From the NCBI GenBank assembly GCA_963585895.1, contig OY757939.1:62109962-62173961 (forward strand): 64,000 nucleotides of DNA. The letters run 5' to 3'. The notes under the pieces were generated by a model. That model saw nothing but the letters and a program-made list of their open reading frames with translations. It was not told the DNA's origin and searched no databases. Numbering within the stretch: the first letter of the stretch is position 1; every line of letters begins with the position of its first letter. This stretch comes from Sepioteuthis lessoniana. Its lineage: Eukaryota; Mollusca; Cephalopoda; Myopsida; Loliginidae. The translations under genes were made by a program, and so were the position numbers. Below are positions 19,530-31,068 of this stretch, one piece after another.

Positions 19530-20835
19530 AATTTAAAAACAAACTAAAAGAAAACTTTGCTTGAAGAAAAAAATTGTTATGAACATTACTAAAGGAAATT
19601 ATGTAAAAATTCCCAAATGTTTTAAAATGCTGAAAATGTTATTTTCAATGAAAAGTTACAAAATTCAAGAAGCATCTTACTTATTATTATACATGCGTAA
19701 TTTAGTCAAACTGTTTCAAGCAATGGAAATAGGTCTAAGTGTGACAAAGAAGATTTTAATAAAAGTTATTTTCCACTTAAAAATAAGTGTGCCATTCAGA
19801 AACCAGGCTATGGAATGCATTTTGCCCATGACTGGTGTAAACAAACAATATGAGATTGAGAATGATCCAATAAGATGTAACTATATAAAGTTCATAATCA
19901 TTTCAAAATGTAAAAACAAAAGAATATATGATGAAGCCCTCAAAAACAGCGGCTTCCAAGGTACACTGGAGTATGTGAACCCAGTGAACCCTGACTCTAC
20001 CTGATGAAGTAATAGTAGTTAGACCTACGCGCTTGTCAAGGGAGGTGACACCAATAATTATCCCTTAAATAGATGCCGAAAAAAAAAGAAATAGAAGAGT
20101 AATCTGGTTTAATCTGCCATTCTGTAAACTTACCAACATTAACATAGGTAAATACTTCCTAAACCTATTGGATAGGCACTTTAATAAGGACAATCCATTA
20201 AGGAAAATTTGTTATAGGAACACCGTAAAAATTAGTCACTCTTGTGCAAACAATATGCATAGTATCTTAAACGACCACGACAGGGTATTATTAATTGAAT
20301 TAAATAGGAATAGTGGGGGACTAAATGAGGTGTTCTGTAACTGTAGAAGAAAAGGGGAATGCCCCTTGGGCGGATGATGTAACTTGAAGAACGTTGTATA
20401 CTAAGTGTGCATTTCCCCCATGGAACATAATAATGATGGGGAGAGGGTTTATATAGATATCTCTGCTGGGAATTGGAAACAAGGACTGTATAACCATAGA
20501 CATTCTTTCTCCAATTCATGACTTAGAAACCAAACTGCTCTATCTAAATATTTTTGGAACCTTAAAGATCAAGGGCTAACCCCTCAAATAAAGCGGGAAA
20601 TAGTCAGGCAGTTTTCAACTGCGAATAGCTTCAGTGGCAGATGTAACTTGTGTTTTGATGAAAAAATTAGTATAATTAATTTTAAGGATCGCAGACTACT
20701 GCTTAATGAATGTAACGAACTTGTGTTTAAATATAGAAATAAAAATAAATTTAATTTATCCTGATTGGGGGCCAGCAAGGCTCCTACTCAAGATAAAACC
20801 AAGGATATTGATTTTGGATGATTTTTACTCAAAAT
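19530..20835 (+). mobile_element. Penelope-like element remnant, type 1
   Basis: The 3' part of a retroelement with a GIY-YIG-type endonuclease end. Recognisable pieces are ALKNSGFQGTLEYVNPVNP, FLNLLDRHFNKDNPLRK, CNCRRKGECPL, ALSKYFWNLKDQGLTPQIK and GRCNLCFDEKISIINFKDRR. The Cys-rich CNCR...CPL segment and the KRCNLC-like block near the C-terminus are typical of this class. The copy is broken in several places and 5'-truncated. It differs from the Penelope copy at 46225-47430. Confidence 0.7.
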
Positions 20836-21252
20836 AATAATTAGTATTATAAGATGGGGGATTTATATAGGGAAGGTTATTTTTGGAATTTTAGATATTA
20901 TTTCGCAATTAGAGTTTTTTAATTTCTGGAGTTGTTAATTCCATTTGACCATTTTTGGGTTAATTAAAGGCACCTGGTAGGTGCTGAAAGTTTGTTTTTT
21001 TTTAGGAGGAGGATGATGGCCCCATTAACTGAGGGATTTAACACAGGTAAAAAGAGTAAACAGAAAAATATATGAAGATAATAGTTTAGTTTACAAGCTT
21101 ACATTATCAAAAAAAATTCCACCTGCTACGAAAAATCTAGCATATGTTCAAATTAGGATGGGTTAATTTACAGGAATACCCTTTTCCTGGTTTCTTAATT
21201 TTTCTAATATGTTATAGTTTCACCTGAGAATTTAAATTTATATTTTTTTTTT

Positions 21253-21298
<46 letters not shown>

Positions 21299-21655
21299 GA
21301 CTGTAATCCATATTTGCAGTTTTTCAACCTCAAATTAAATGTGGAGAGTCATCTGATGAGACGAAGACTATAATGATATTCTTTGCCAAAAATGATTTAT
21401 AATGACAATTTAATCAGGTTTGAGTTTTCTTCTAATTGCATTGTATATGTATATATATATGTATATATTAGACATGTGAATATAGAAGTGTGTGTCCTAG
21501 AAACATGATATTTTTTTTATGGATATTGACTTGATTTTGAAGTCTAACATAGATTTGATGTTCAAGATTATTTGAGATCACTAGAAATTCTCAATTATGC
21601 TATTTCTGGCCAAGCAGAAGAAGATTTACTCAATAAATGGTGGTTGAGGGAGTTC
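20836..21655. other. AT-rich spacer with microsatellites
   Basis: Mostly unassigned. A palindromic GCACCTGGTAGGTGC lies at about 20971-20985, and a (CA)n(TA)n run occupies 21254-21298. No gene seen. Confidence 0.4.
21254..21298. repeat. (CA)n(TA)n microsatellite
   Basis: CA repeats followed directly by TA repeats. Confidence 0.95.
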
Positions 21656-21659
21656 AGAC

Positions 21660-22500
21660 TTATACAGTTCAGAGATGAGTGTCCACTGAGATGGGTGAAT
21701 GACAGGTACAATAAGCAACCTAAAGCGTATGCACCAGATGAAGAAAAGACTAATAAATAACAAGAAGAAAGGAAGCAATTTTAGCAACATAGACAAATTG
21801 ATGTGCCTTGTTACTTAAAGATAGGAGTAAGACAAATGAGTAAACGAGAATATTGGTGAGTTCCAAAAAAATGTTAAAGTCAGCTTGAGATGTAATCTTT
21901 GTACTGTGAGTCATACAAATGGAAGAAAACAGTTGCAAATGTTAAAGCAGGAATTAAGCATTCAACCTGAAGTTTTGAGGTCCAGTCGGTCTAGGAGGAA
22001 GGAGTAAATAATAAAGGGATGGTCTCCTAAAGGAACAATGGCCCAAATGTTGAATGCACTCTCTTCGTATTGATGTGGTATGTCTGCTGCTAGAATCAGT
22101 GGAGAAGAGGAAAAGAGAGTGTTACCCAACCTTTTATATTGCCCGGGAAAGTGATCTTATAAATATAAAATCGAAACTTCAACGGCCAAAAATAATTCCC
22201 GCACCAGAAAATAAATTAGAAAATATAAATCCCCACATGATTTAATGGTGGTCTGACGAGCAATTGAAATTAGTTCTTTCTGTTACACAATGATGAACCT
22301 GTACAATTCAGAGATGAGTGTCCACTGAGGTGGGTGAATGACAGGTACAATAAGCAACCTAAAGCATATGCACCAGATGAAGAAAAGACTAATAAATAAC
22401 AAGAAGAAAGGAAGAAGTTAAGCAAGGATGAACCTGTACAGTTCTGAGATAGGTGACCACAGAGATGAGTGAATAACAGATACTGTAACCAACTTGAGAC
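21660..22500 (+). repeat. Unclassified repeated module, three copies
   Basis: The segment containing TTCAGAGATGAGTGTCCACT, ATGACAGGTACAATAAGCAA and ATGCACCAGATGAAGAAAAG occurs at about 21663-21775 and again at 22300-22415. A more degraded third copy starts at about 22427. The first copy is open for 62 codons but has no known resemblance. It could be a duplicated untranslated exon or an unknown repeat. Confidence 0.55.
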
Positions 22501-23589
22501 TTGTGTGCCAGAATAAGCAGTGCTTAGTAAGTAAAAACACCATTTACTTTTGCTTGTTGATGTTTATTAAAGTGTTTCCTGCCATCATTGAAATACATTT
22601 TTGCAACTGACCAAGGCAAAACATTTAATCATCTTCATTATTTTACTCCTATGATTAATATATATATATATTTACTGTTTCTGTAATTTGAGTAAAATCT
22701 CAAGTTCTTCATTGGCAATGATCATATAGAAACGGAACTGGGTTTTATTTTATAAAGCTTTTTCTTTGAAATTAGCATTTCTATTTGAAAAAATTCAAAT
22801 TCTGGTTGTAAAAGCAGCTCATGATAATATTTATGCTTCTATTTTTGAAGAACTGAAGAATTCTTACAAACATTTCACAGTTAACAGCAGTTCATTGAAG
22901 TTTCTGTTTTGGAAGTTGTGAAGAATACTTATTAGCATTTCATAGTTAACAGCAGTTCCCAATGATATGGATAGTTAAAAGCAGTTCCCAATGATATGGA
23001 TGCTTCCATTTAGGAATAAGTGAAGAATACTTATTAGCTTTTTTATTGTTATCTATATTATAATGAGAATTTGGACAGTCAAAAATGGCATTTGGTGTGA
23101 AAGCAGACTGCAGAAAATTATTAATCAGTAGGAAAGGGAATGGGAATTGCTTTATTTTTTAAGTTAGACCTTTTTAAGTGTATTGCTCTGATAAACATTA
23201 TCTTCTGATGTGCTGTTTTTCTTCAGACATAGTTAGATATGAAAGTAAATAGTTACATATAAGAATTTCCTAAACCCTTTATAAAGAATTTTTTTTTGTT
23301 TATAAAAAAATTCTGTCCCAAATAATTCTGAAATAAGGCCATAATTAAACTAAGTTTTGAAAGTCTTCTTTAAAAAATGTTTGTTGATTATGAGTAGAAG
23401 ACACAAAGAAAGAACGTATTGGTTTTTGAGGATTGTATTTTCAATTTTGAGAAAATTCTTTTTTTTTTTTAAATACTTTTGCCATGATTTATCTAAAATT
23501 TTAATCATGAAAATATTTTACCGGTAAAATTAACCGTTTTCAAGTCAAAGAAGAAAAAGAAAAAAACAAAGAAAAGCAAAAACAACCAA

Positions 23590-25686
23590 ATTTGACTAAT
23601 GGCGCGAAAGTATAAACGTTGTTGCCTCAACACTTAACGCCATTAGAGAACATTTCTTTCCCTGTTTTCAGAGGATAGTTTGGAATATAACTTCCGTTTT
23701 GTTTATCCGGTTTCGTCGAATACAACCGGGTAGGAAGTAAAAGTTAAAAACTTGTAATCTTTCAGAATAAGGTTTATTTCTTTATAAAAATAGGTTTTCT
23801 TTTTCTTTTTAAGATAATTATTATTTATTTCAAATAAGTACTGATTAGTTGCCTGGATAATTTGATTAAATATAATTTGGATTTTCTTGGCTAATATGGA
23901 AGTTGTTCCACTATCTAGTGAGTATGACTTCAATTTAATTTAAGAAATTCAAACCAACAGCCACAAGTGAATTGTCAAAAAATAAATAGAAACACATGAA
24001 CAATTAGAACTGAAGTTTGTATTAATGATTTTTAAAATTTAAAGGTTGTTGTATTCTTATATTGGGTTGACAATCAAAAGTATAACCAAAGATATGTAAC
24101 ATTTCAATTTAAAAAAAAGAAAACAGACTTATTTCAAGAAAAAAATGTTTTTATTTTTATTCAATTGGCTCATTAACGAAAATAACTAGTTTCTTTTTCA
24201 TCTATGATTATAATTTTCTTTGAAAAACATTTCTCTTTCCTTCAAAATGATATTTTTGTATTCAAACCTCCGCAAAAAGTATTCCTCCATTTTGTAACCC
24301 GGTTTGGGACGGCCGGAAGTGCAGGTCAGGTGCCGCGGTTTCTTATAGCTCCATTGTAACCTTGGGAAGAAGGAAATATTAGAGACGACCCCAAGAGGGA
24401 CTAATGGGTAGCCTCGACCCGTTTTCAACCCCCTGCCAATTTTCTTTTTCAATTTATTTATTTATTTGCAAAGTCTTCAGTTCAATCGGTTAACAACCGT
24501 CTCCTAAAATTTGACTGCGATCAAGCCATCAACCAACTACTATTACTACTGTTTACTACCACCATTATTATTTAATATTTAAAACTCCATAGTTAATATT
24601 TTGTGTACAAACACCATCATAGAAAAGGTAGATTGTTTTTTAAATTATGAAAACAAAAGAAAAAGCAAAAACTGGATTATTTATCACGGAGTCGAAAAGA
24701 CAAATGCTTTAAGAAAGCGGGAAGATATTTAATGTTTTTTTCCCCCCTTTTTTTTAGGATTCCCATTTTATGGATTTTCCCTCCATCGTTCTTCTTTTTT
24801 ATTTTTTTTTGACAACTTAATACATTTTTGGGGGCTTTTTTCGTTTTATTCGAAAATAAAAAAAGGAAAAACACAAGAAGTTCAAAGTATTCAATTTTAT
24901 AACTTTTTTTGGCTAAATGGAATCGAACAGGACTTCTAACTTAAACTTGGTAAGTAAAATGAAAAAGAAAGTTTTCTTTCTTTTTTAATATTTTTGACAA
25001 CATTAAGAAAAAATGCTTGTTTTTTATGTTTTGTTTTTCGTATACTGATTGTTCATTGTTATTATTTTAAAAACATTTTAAAAAGAACTCCTTTTAAAAA
25101 GTTTCATACTAATGTTTTATGCATGTCTCATGCTATAAAAAAAAAAAGGGTTTTTTTTTTTTTTTTACTTCTTTGTTCGTCTGAAAAATTAAGATTGTCG
25201 AAAAAAATGCATATTTTGATATGAGACATGTCTAAAAATGATTTATAAGTCACTTCTCACAAGTGATTATTTATCTATTTATATTTCAATTTGCTGTCTT
25301 AACTTTTAAAAAAGCTGTCGATACAACGTGAGATATGTGTAAAATATTAACCGATCATTTCTTGTTTTATTTTTTTTTATTATGCCCCCCCTTAAAAAAA
25401 ACATTTTTATTGTAAAATAAAACTCGTCAATCTTGCAATATGAGTCATCGTAAAAAAAAAAAACTTGATTTTAAGGGGATTTTTTTTTCTTTGCGAAAAA
25501 CAAACAAAATCTTTAGACTGAAAAAAAATTGATTTTCATTTTCATCAACAAGGTATTTTTAATTTAATTTTTTTTTACTTAGCTCACATTGAGAAAGCTT
25601 ATTTTTTTTTTTCTTCAAGCCTTTTTTTGCTTTCTACATACAACTAGCACAATTGATTGAACATTTTAAAAGTTTAATATCACGAA

Positions 25687-25758
<72 letters not shown>

Positions 25759-27190
25759 CTTTTAAGAATATTTTTTCTAAAATTCTTGTATTTTATTGTA
25801 AATGAAAATGATTAACTTATATATATTAAAAACTTAACCTTATTGTTTTGTTTTTTTGATACTAGTGAAAGATAGGATTTTTGTTTACATTTTATATATT
25901 TGATATTTTTGATTTGAATTTAGAAATATAATAAAAAAACAACCTCGAACCTTAAAAATGCAACCCCTAGCCGGTGTCCATTGCAAAAATGGCGGTTTAT
26001 TAATGATCACGCTGAAAAATACTTAATTTTTTTTTTTTCTTTAGATATTAAAAACTGCACTAGTTGTTGTAAAGCACTTTTACTATATAATATAAGCTAA
26101 ACAGACTTTAAATTTAGAAAGGTTTATATTTGCCGCGTGAGTAAACTAGGATTGTTGCTAAATAGAACAGATTGACAAATGAAAAGAACGTACCTACTTT
26201 AAATTTGAAATTGAATAATGAAAATTTATAAAAAAAGATTTCTTTATTTTTGTATGTGTTTTTGATTTAAAAAAAATAATTTGCATATCTTAAATTTTGG
26301 TTAGTTTAATAACATTTTAAGAAATAGTTAATTATTGTGTACGATTTTTTTAAAAAGAGAAATATCTAAAATTTACTGTAAATTTTATACTTTGTCCCAT
26401 AATAGTTATTTGCATATTTCAATTTGATTACTCGAAATCGAACCGAAGTCGTAATTTTATAAGTTAGTTCATTATTATTTCTAACGATAAGTAGGATTAA
26501 TAAAATTTTATTTTTGTTTTCTAAAAGAATTGCAGATTTTGAAATTTACTGTTGGGTGAAAAATAAAAAACAAAAACAAATTTTAAACTAAAAACAATCT
26601 AAATAGTACGAAATGTCTTATTTTAACTGCAGTAAATAATAATAATAATTATTGTTATTTGAAAAAAATTAATAGGAATTTATTAAAAAATATTTGATCT
26701 GATTGTGAGAATAATTTCGTATTAACTACATTTGACATTTAAACTTCATGTTAACTAGTTTGTAAAGGGGGAAAAATGATATAAAGAAAATGACTGTCTT
26801 GTTCTTATAAAATAATCGTTGACTTGAATTGTAGTAGTAATTAGAATCTCATGACCCATATAAATATCGATGTGTTAAGAACCTTTTTTATGTTCAGATT
26901 ATTGTGAAGGGTTTTAGTGTCGAATGTTATTATTCCTTTTTCTTTCTTTTATTATTTTAAATAATAATAAACAATGATAAAAGCAAACCCTTTGTTAGTA
27001 AAGTTATCAAACATTATTGGTTAGTGTTTATCAGGAAGAAAATTGGCCGAATTTCTGTAACATTCCTTTTTTTTTTTTTTTTTTTTTTTTATTTCTTTCT
27101 ATTTTTCTCTTAAATATAATAATTGTTTTTAAAACAGCAAAAATCCGCGCTCAACGTTAGAAAGAGGAAAAAGCTTTAACCGGAAGTGAC
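23590..27190. promoter_or_regulatory. Scattered promoter-like motifs
   Basis: TGGCGCGAAA (E2F-like) at 23600-23609, CCGGAAGT (ETS-like) at 24313-24320 and 27180-27187, and AAAATGGCGG (YY1-like) at 25986-25995. All lie in local GC islands within AT-rich DNA. They are upstream of and co-directional with the exon at 54974. A short ATG exon candidate with donor GTAAGT lies at 24917-24949, but its phase does not join the later exon directly. The role is inferred from motifs only. Confidence 0.3.
25693..25757. repeat. (TA)n microsatellite
   Basis: About 30 uninterrupted TA units after a short GTGTG run. Confidence 0.97.
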
Positions 27191-28457
27191 CTCTCTGGGT
27201 TAAGGGGTCAGAGGGTCAACTCTGCCGCCAACAATAGATGAAGTGTGATTTTATGGCATATGAACAACTTTATGGGGTATTATAGTATCCAACTTCTTTC
27301 TAATTTAAATAAGATATTATTAACAATACTTTTTGTTTATCACCTCCGTAGATACGAAGATGATTTTTATTTTTCTTGTCAAAAGATGAAGCATTTTTTA
27401 GTGATGTGTCAGTCCTATTGTAATTAAATTATTACTTACATTGTAAAAAAAAACAAATAATTAAAAGGTAATTTCAACTTAACGTGTATTGGTGATATAT
27501 TTTAACGAAAAAAATTTCCTTTCAAAAAAATTTACTAATATTTTTTAAAAGCCACTTCAAAAATCTATAAAATTCACATAAAAAATAGCACACTATAGCG
27601 AGATTTATTAGGGCAACACTTAAAATACTTCATCTTTGAAAATAAAAATAATTTTCCCTCCAATTTGTAACTGAATGAATACTCATTTTGTGGGGAAGGG
27701 GATCATCGTTCAAATTAAACGTAATTCAAAAAGAAAAAGTTTATCATCCAAATTGTCCCTAATGGAAATAATTGTGAAAATGTTTATTAGAATCTTTCAT
27801 TCCTTTCTAATGGAATCATCTATGGATTGCTGTTACAACGAGAACCCTATAAGTTCACGGGTCTTCTATTATAATTTGTCTTTAAGATTTATAATAATGA
27901 AAATCTAAATTATATTTTAATTTCTCTGTCAACTCGAGAAAAGAAATGCTCCCTTTTTTTTCTCTTTATTTTTCAATGGCAAGAAACTGGTTAAAGCCTT
28001 TTCCGCTTGAAACTTGCTCTGAAAACAGTTAAAAAAAAGGCAACAATAAAAAAACTCCTTGAATTCCCCGCTAAACAATTTTCACGCTTGTGCTTTTTTC
28101 TTCACTTTGTTTCACATAAATTTTTTTTTTTTTTTTTTACTTTGTTTTAATTATAGAACATTTAATTATTTTTTTAATCATAATTTTTTTCGCTTTTAAC
28201 TATTATTGTTTTGTATAAAATATTGAAAAAAATATACCCTCTTCAGAATATGAACCCAGGTAAATAAAATTTACCACATTATTGATTTAAAAAAATACTT
28301 CACTTGACAAAACTGATTGTTCTAGGATACAAGGAATTTTAATTTCAACTGATTGAATCATCATCATCATCATCATCATTACTGAAAATAATGCATAGAA
28401 TTTTTAAGAGCAACGAAACAAAATTTTAAATTATTTGAATAATGAATTCGAAGCGTA

Positions 28458-28747
28458 CTTTTTGGATTGTATGGTCCCTTTTGGAATGTTTGGAATGTAA
28501 TTTTTCAAAATATAAATTGTTCTATATTTTTTATAATTTAATTTTTTTCTGCTATATCTTTAAAATAAATCATTAAATCATATTCTATATTGTATAAATT
28601 GTTTTATTATAGTGTCTGTTCATTTTATTTATTTGTTTGTTTATTTGTTTACAATTGTGAAAAGTAGTGTAGTAACTATTTAATTGCATTCTGACATTAT
28701 CATTGTACTTTTTAGACATTCCAGAAGGGACCGCATTATCCGAAAAG
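28458..28747. mobile_element. MITE with 30-bp inverted ends and TA duplication
   Basis: The left end CTTTTTGGATTGTATGGTCC plus CTTTTGGAATG is inverted at the right as CATTCCAGAAGGGACC plus GCATTATCCGAAAAG. TA flanks both sides at 28456-28457 and 28748-28749. It is 290 bp, AT-rich and has no coding capacity. The TA target points to the Tc1/mariner superfamily. Confidence 0.82.
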
Positions 28748-29276
28748 TACATAATCAAAAGATTTTTGTTTTTTCTTTTAATATATAACTTTTTTCTTCA
28801 ATGTCGTATTTATGCTAAATTCCTTTAAATAGTTAAAAAAAGAAAAAAATTCAAATTCCTTTAAAAAAAAATGACAAAATATCTTAAAAATAACTTTTTA
28901 TTCATTGGACTCCATGAAAACAACTCTCAAAAAACACCTCCAAAACAAAATTTTTAATTTGTAAATGATTATGCTAAATTACTATAACTTTCATTCTTTA
29001 ATGAAACCCAGTAAAAGTTGGGTACATCATAGTGTGGTTTTTATTAGAGCTATACTCTTAAAATGCTCTAACCTATTGAATAAACTAATTTTCTGTCCAA
29101 TTTGCAACTGGTATGGTCTGCACTCATTTTTTTTTTTTAACTACATCTAAATTCTCAATCTATCAAAGATAACAACAAAATGCGAATTAAAATCCTCAAC
29201 ATTTTCTTATATAGAACCATAAATATCTTTTATAAACTGTGACAATAGGAACCCAGTAAATTAAAGAAATGTTAAG

Positions 29277-29505
29277 TATTTATCCAACGCCTTTTATCAC
29301 AGGCAGGATGTGACACAATCAATTTTTAAGTAGAGTGCTGCTGGTTTGAATTCAGATTTTTCCTTCTAGACCAGTTACTAAAAAAATCTGTCTACCCTAC
29401 TATTTTTTTCTTAGCTGAGAACAAATGGATTCATGCCTTTCCTTAGGGGATTAGAGTGAATTGAAATACAAACTGCCTTGTCCAGGATTTGAACCCTGCT
29501 GATTC
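29277..29505 (-). repeat. SINE A copy, diverged
   Basis: Minus strand: CAGGATTTGAACCC region at the B box and AGGCAGGATGTGACACAA at the 3' end. The head is truncated and the middle has small deletions. Confidence 0.65.
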
Positions 29506-29734
29506 TATTTAAATGCTACTCTAAAGAGATATCAAGTATTTACTTGTTTTATTGAGCTATTATTCTCAAGTCAAGAACAAAGCAGCTTTTTTCCCCTTAA
29601 AGTAGTATTTTTAAGGTAATTTTTTTTCCTTGTAATTATTTTGGTAAGAATATCTTTGTCAACACAAATCATTAGCATAACTTTATTTTTAATTTTTTTA
29701 ATAACTTACTTAGGGTCATCACCAGGTGACACAT

Positions 29735-29960
29735 CTTTCCTGAGTATGACACTAAACTGCATCCACCGGTGAGGCATTGGTTTTGAAACTCTGGGGAGTA
29801 TTGAGTCACCTATTTGTTGTCCTTACTCCCAGATTCATCCTGACCCAGAGTAGTAGTTTTTGTTAGGGTCTCATCTATGTTTCAAATATTCATCTGTTTG
29901 AAAATTTTAGTATTAAATAAAAATACATGAAACTATAATTGAGTGTGAACAAATTGTTAT
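29735..29960 (+). mobile_element. C3 element, head and start of body
   Basis: GAGTATGACACTAAACTGCA, CTTACTCCCAG and TTAGGGTCTCATCTATG in C3 order, then GAAACTATAATTGAGTGTGA. No tail found. Confidence 0.6.
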
Positions 29961-30049
29961 TATGAAAAAAATAAGAGTTCCATGAAATCATTACTTTAAA
30001 GTTGTATTTAGAAGTCCTGCAAGCAGCACCCTACAAAGCAGCAGCTATG

Positions 30050-30325
30050 CATATTTACCAACCTCTCCGCTTGGGCAGGATATGACACACGGTCAATTTT
30101 TAAGCGGACTTTAACAGGTTTGAATTCAGAGTTTTTCATCTCTTAGACTAGTTGCCTTACCAAGGCTGAAGAACCCAGTCTGCCCTACTATTTACCCATA
30201 GCTGGAGGGAGAATAATTGGATTCATACTTTTTCCAAGGGTATTAGTGCTATGTGAAATGCAATCAGTCCCATCCAGGATTTGAACTCGTGTTGCCGTGT
30301 CCATTTCCTATGACGATAACCAATA
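30050..30325 (-). repeat. SINE A copy
   Basis: Minus strand: B box GAGTTCAAATCC, the full middle, and GAGAGGTTGGTAAATATGC at the 3' end. The first tRNA bases are missing. Confidence 0.8.
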
Positions 30326-30365
30326 TTTGCTATATCTTTCTTTCTGCTATATGGCCATGTACCAC

Positions 30366-30608
30366 ACATGAAAACTATCCAGACGAACCAGGATACTGCT
30401 GGAGAAGTAGGGACAAGCTCATAAGTGATGTACTCCTATGGACCCCTTCACATGGCCGAGCAAAGGCAAGGTGACCAGCTCGCATACAGCAGCTATGTGA
30501 GGATATGGGGTGTAGCTCTGAGGACCCGCTGGAAACGATGAACGATAGGAAGGGGTGGCGAGAGATGGCCAGGGACATCCGTGCTGATGGCACAACATGA
30601 TGATGATA
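30366..30608 (+). mobile_element. RTE-type LINE 3' fragment
   Basis: Plus strand encodes, with frameshifts, the C-terminal CWRSRDKLISDVLLWTPSHG and EDPLETMNDRKGWREM-like end, followed by CATGATGATGAT. It matches the 3' end of 59886-61911. Confidence 0.8.
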
Positions 30609-30705
30609 GAATAGTTGAAGTTATGATTCTTTGATTGGTTTCTTAAAACCGTATCCCCCCCCCCAAAAAAAAGGACTAAAATAACTCATCAAGGTTTGAC
30701 ATACT

Positions 30706-30985
30706 TGTTGCATAATGGTTATCATTATAGAAAATGAAATCACTGACCTAAGTTCAAATCCTGGATGAGGCTGTTTGCGTTTCACTTTCTGCCAATGCCC
30801 TTTTGGAAAGGCATGAATCCATGTTTTCTCTCCCCCCCCAGCTATGAGTAAATAGTTGGGGCAGACTGTTTTTGAACCTTGGTTAGGCAACCTGTGTAGG
30901 AGAAAGATAACTGAATTCAAACTAGCTGTATTCTACTTAAAAACTGACCTTGTGTCACATCCTGCCTGTGGTGGAGGGATTGAGT
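30706..30985 (+). repeat. SINE A copy
   Basis: B box AAGTTCAAATCC, then CCTTTTGGAAAGGCATGAAT, TAGGCAACCTGTGTAGGAG and the 3' end GGTGGAGGGATTGAG. The head is eroded. Confidence 0.75.
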
Positions 30986-31068
30986 TAGGTTACTTTGATT
31001 TAATGGTGTATCAACCTTCATGGGTTATTTAATGCCATAGCCATCCTTGTTGAACAGTAGTGGTACAA
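30986..31068 (-). repeat. SINE B tail fragment
   Basis: TTAATGGTGTATCAACCTTC, then ATGGGTTATTTAATGCC and GAACAGTAGTGGTAC. This is the 3' third of a SINE B. Confidence 0.6.

Larger units (their letters stand above)
22560..29276. other. Long AT-rich, SINE-poor region
   Basis: About 6.7 kb with no SINE A-D, no C element and no LINE that I can see, in contrast to the rest of the window. It contains poly-A/T tracts, a (TA)n run, a degenerate tandem near 22815-23045 (repeats of CAGTTAACAGCAGTTC), one MITE and small GC-rich islands around 23600, 24310 and 27180 with transcription-factor-like sites. Lack of insertions may mean it is regulatory and under constraint, or simply different in composition. 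Confidence 0.5.

Noticed and set aside
21350-21375. CTGATGAGACGAAGAC as a hammerhead ribozyme core.
   Set aside because: There is no room for stem II and the GAAA box is imperfect. Similar partial cores in SINE E and at 54.6-54.7 kb also fail the stem II pairing.
24917-24949. MESNRTSNLNL followed by GTAAGT as the first coding exon of the gene at 54974.
   Set aside because: It ends in phase 0, while the later exon needs phase 2 or no upstream coding part. Too short to trust; mentioned only within the promoter-motif entry.
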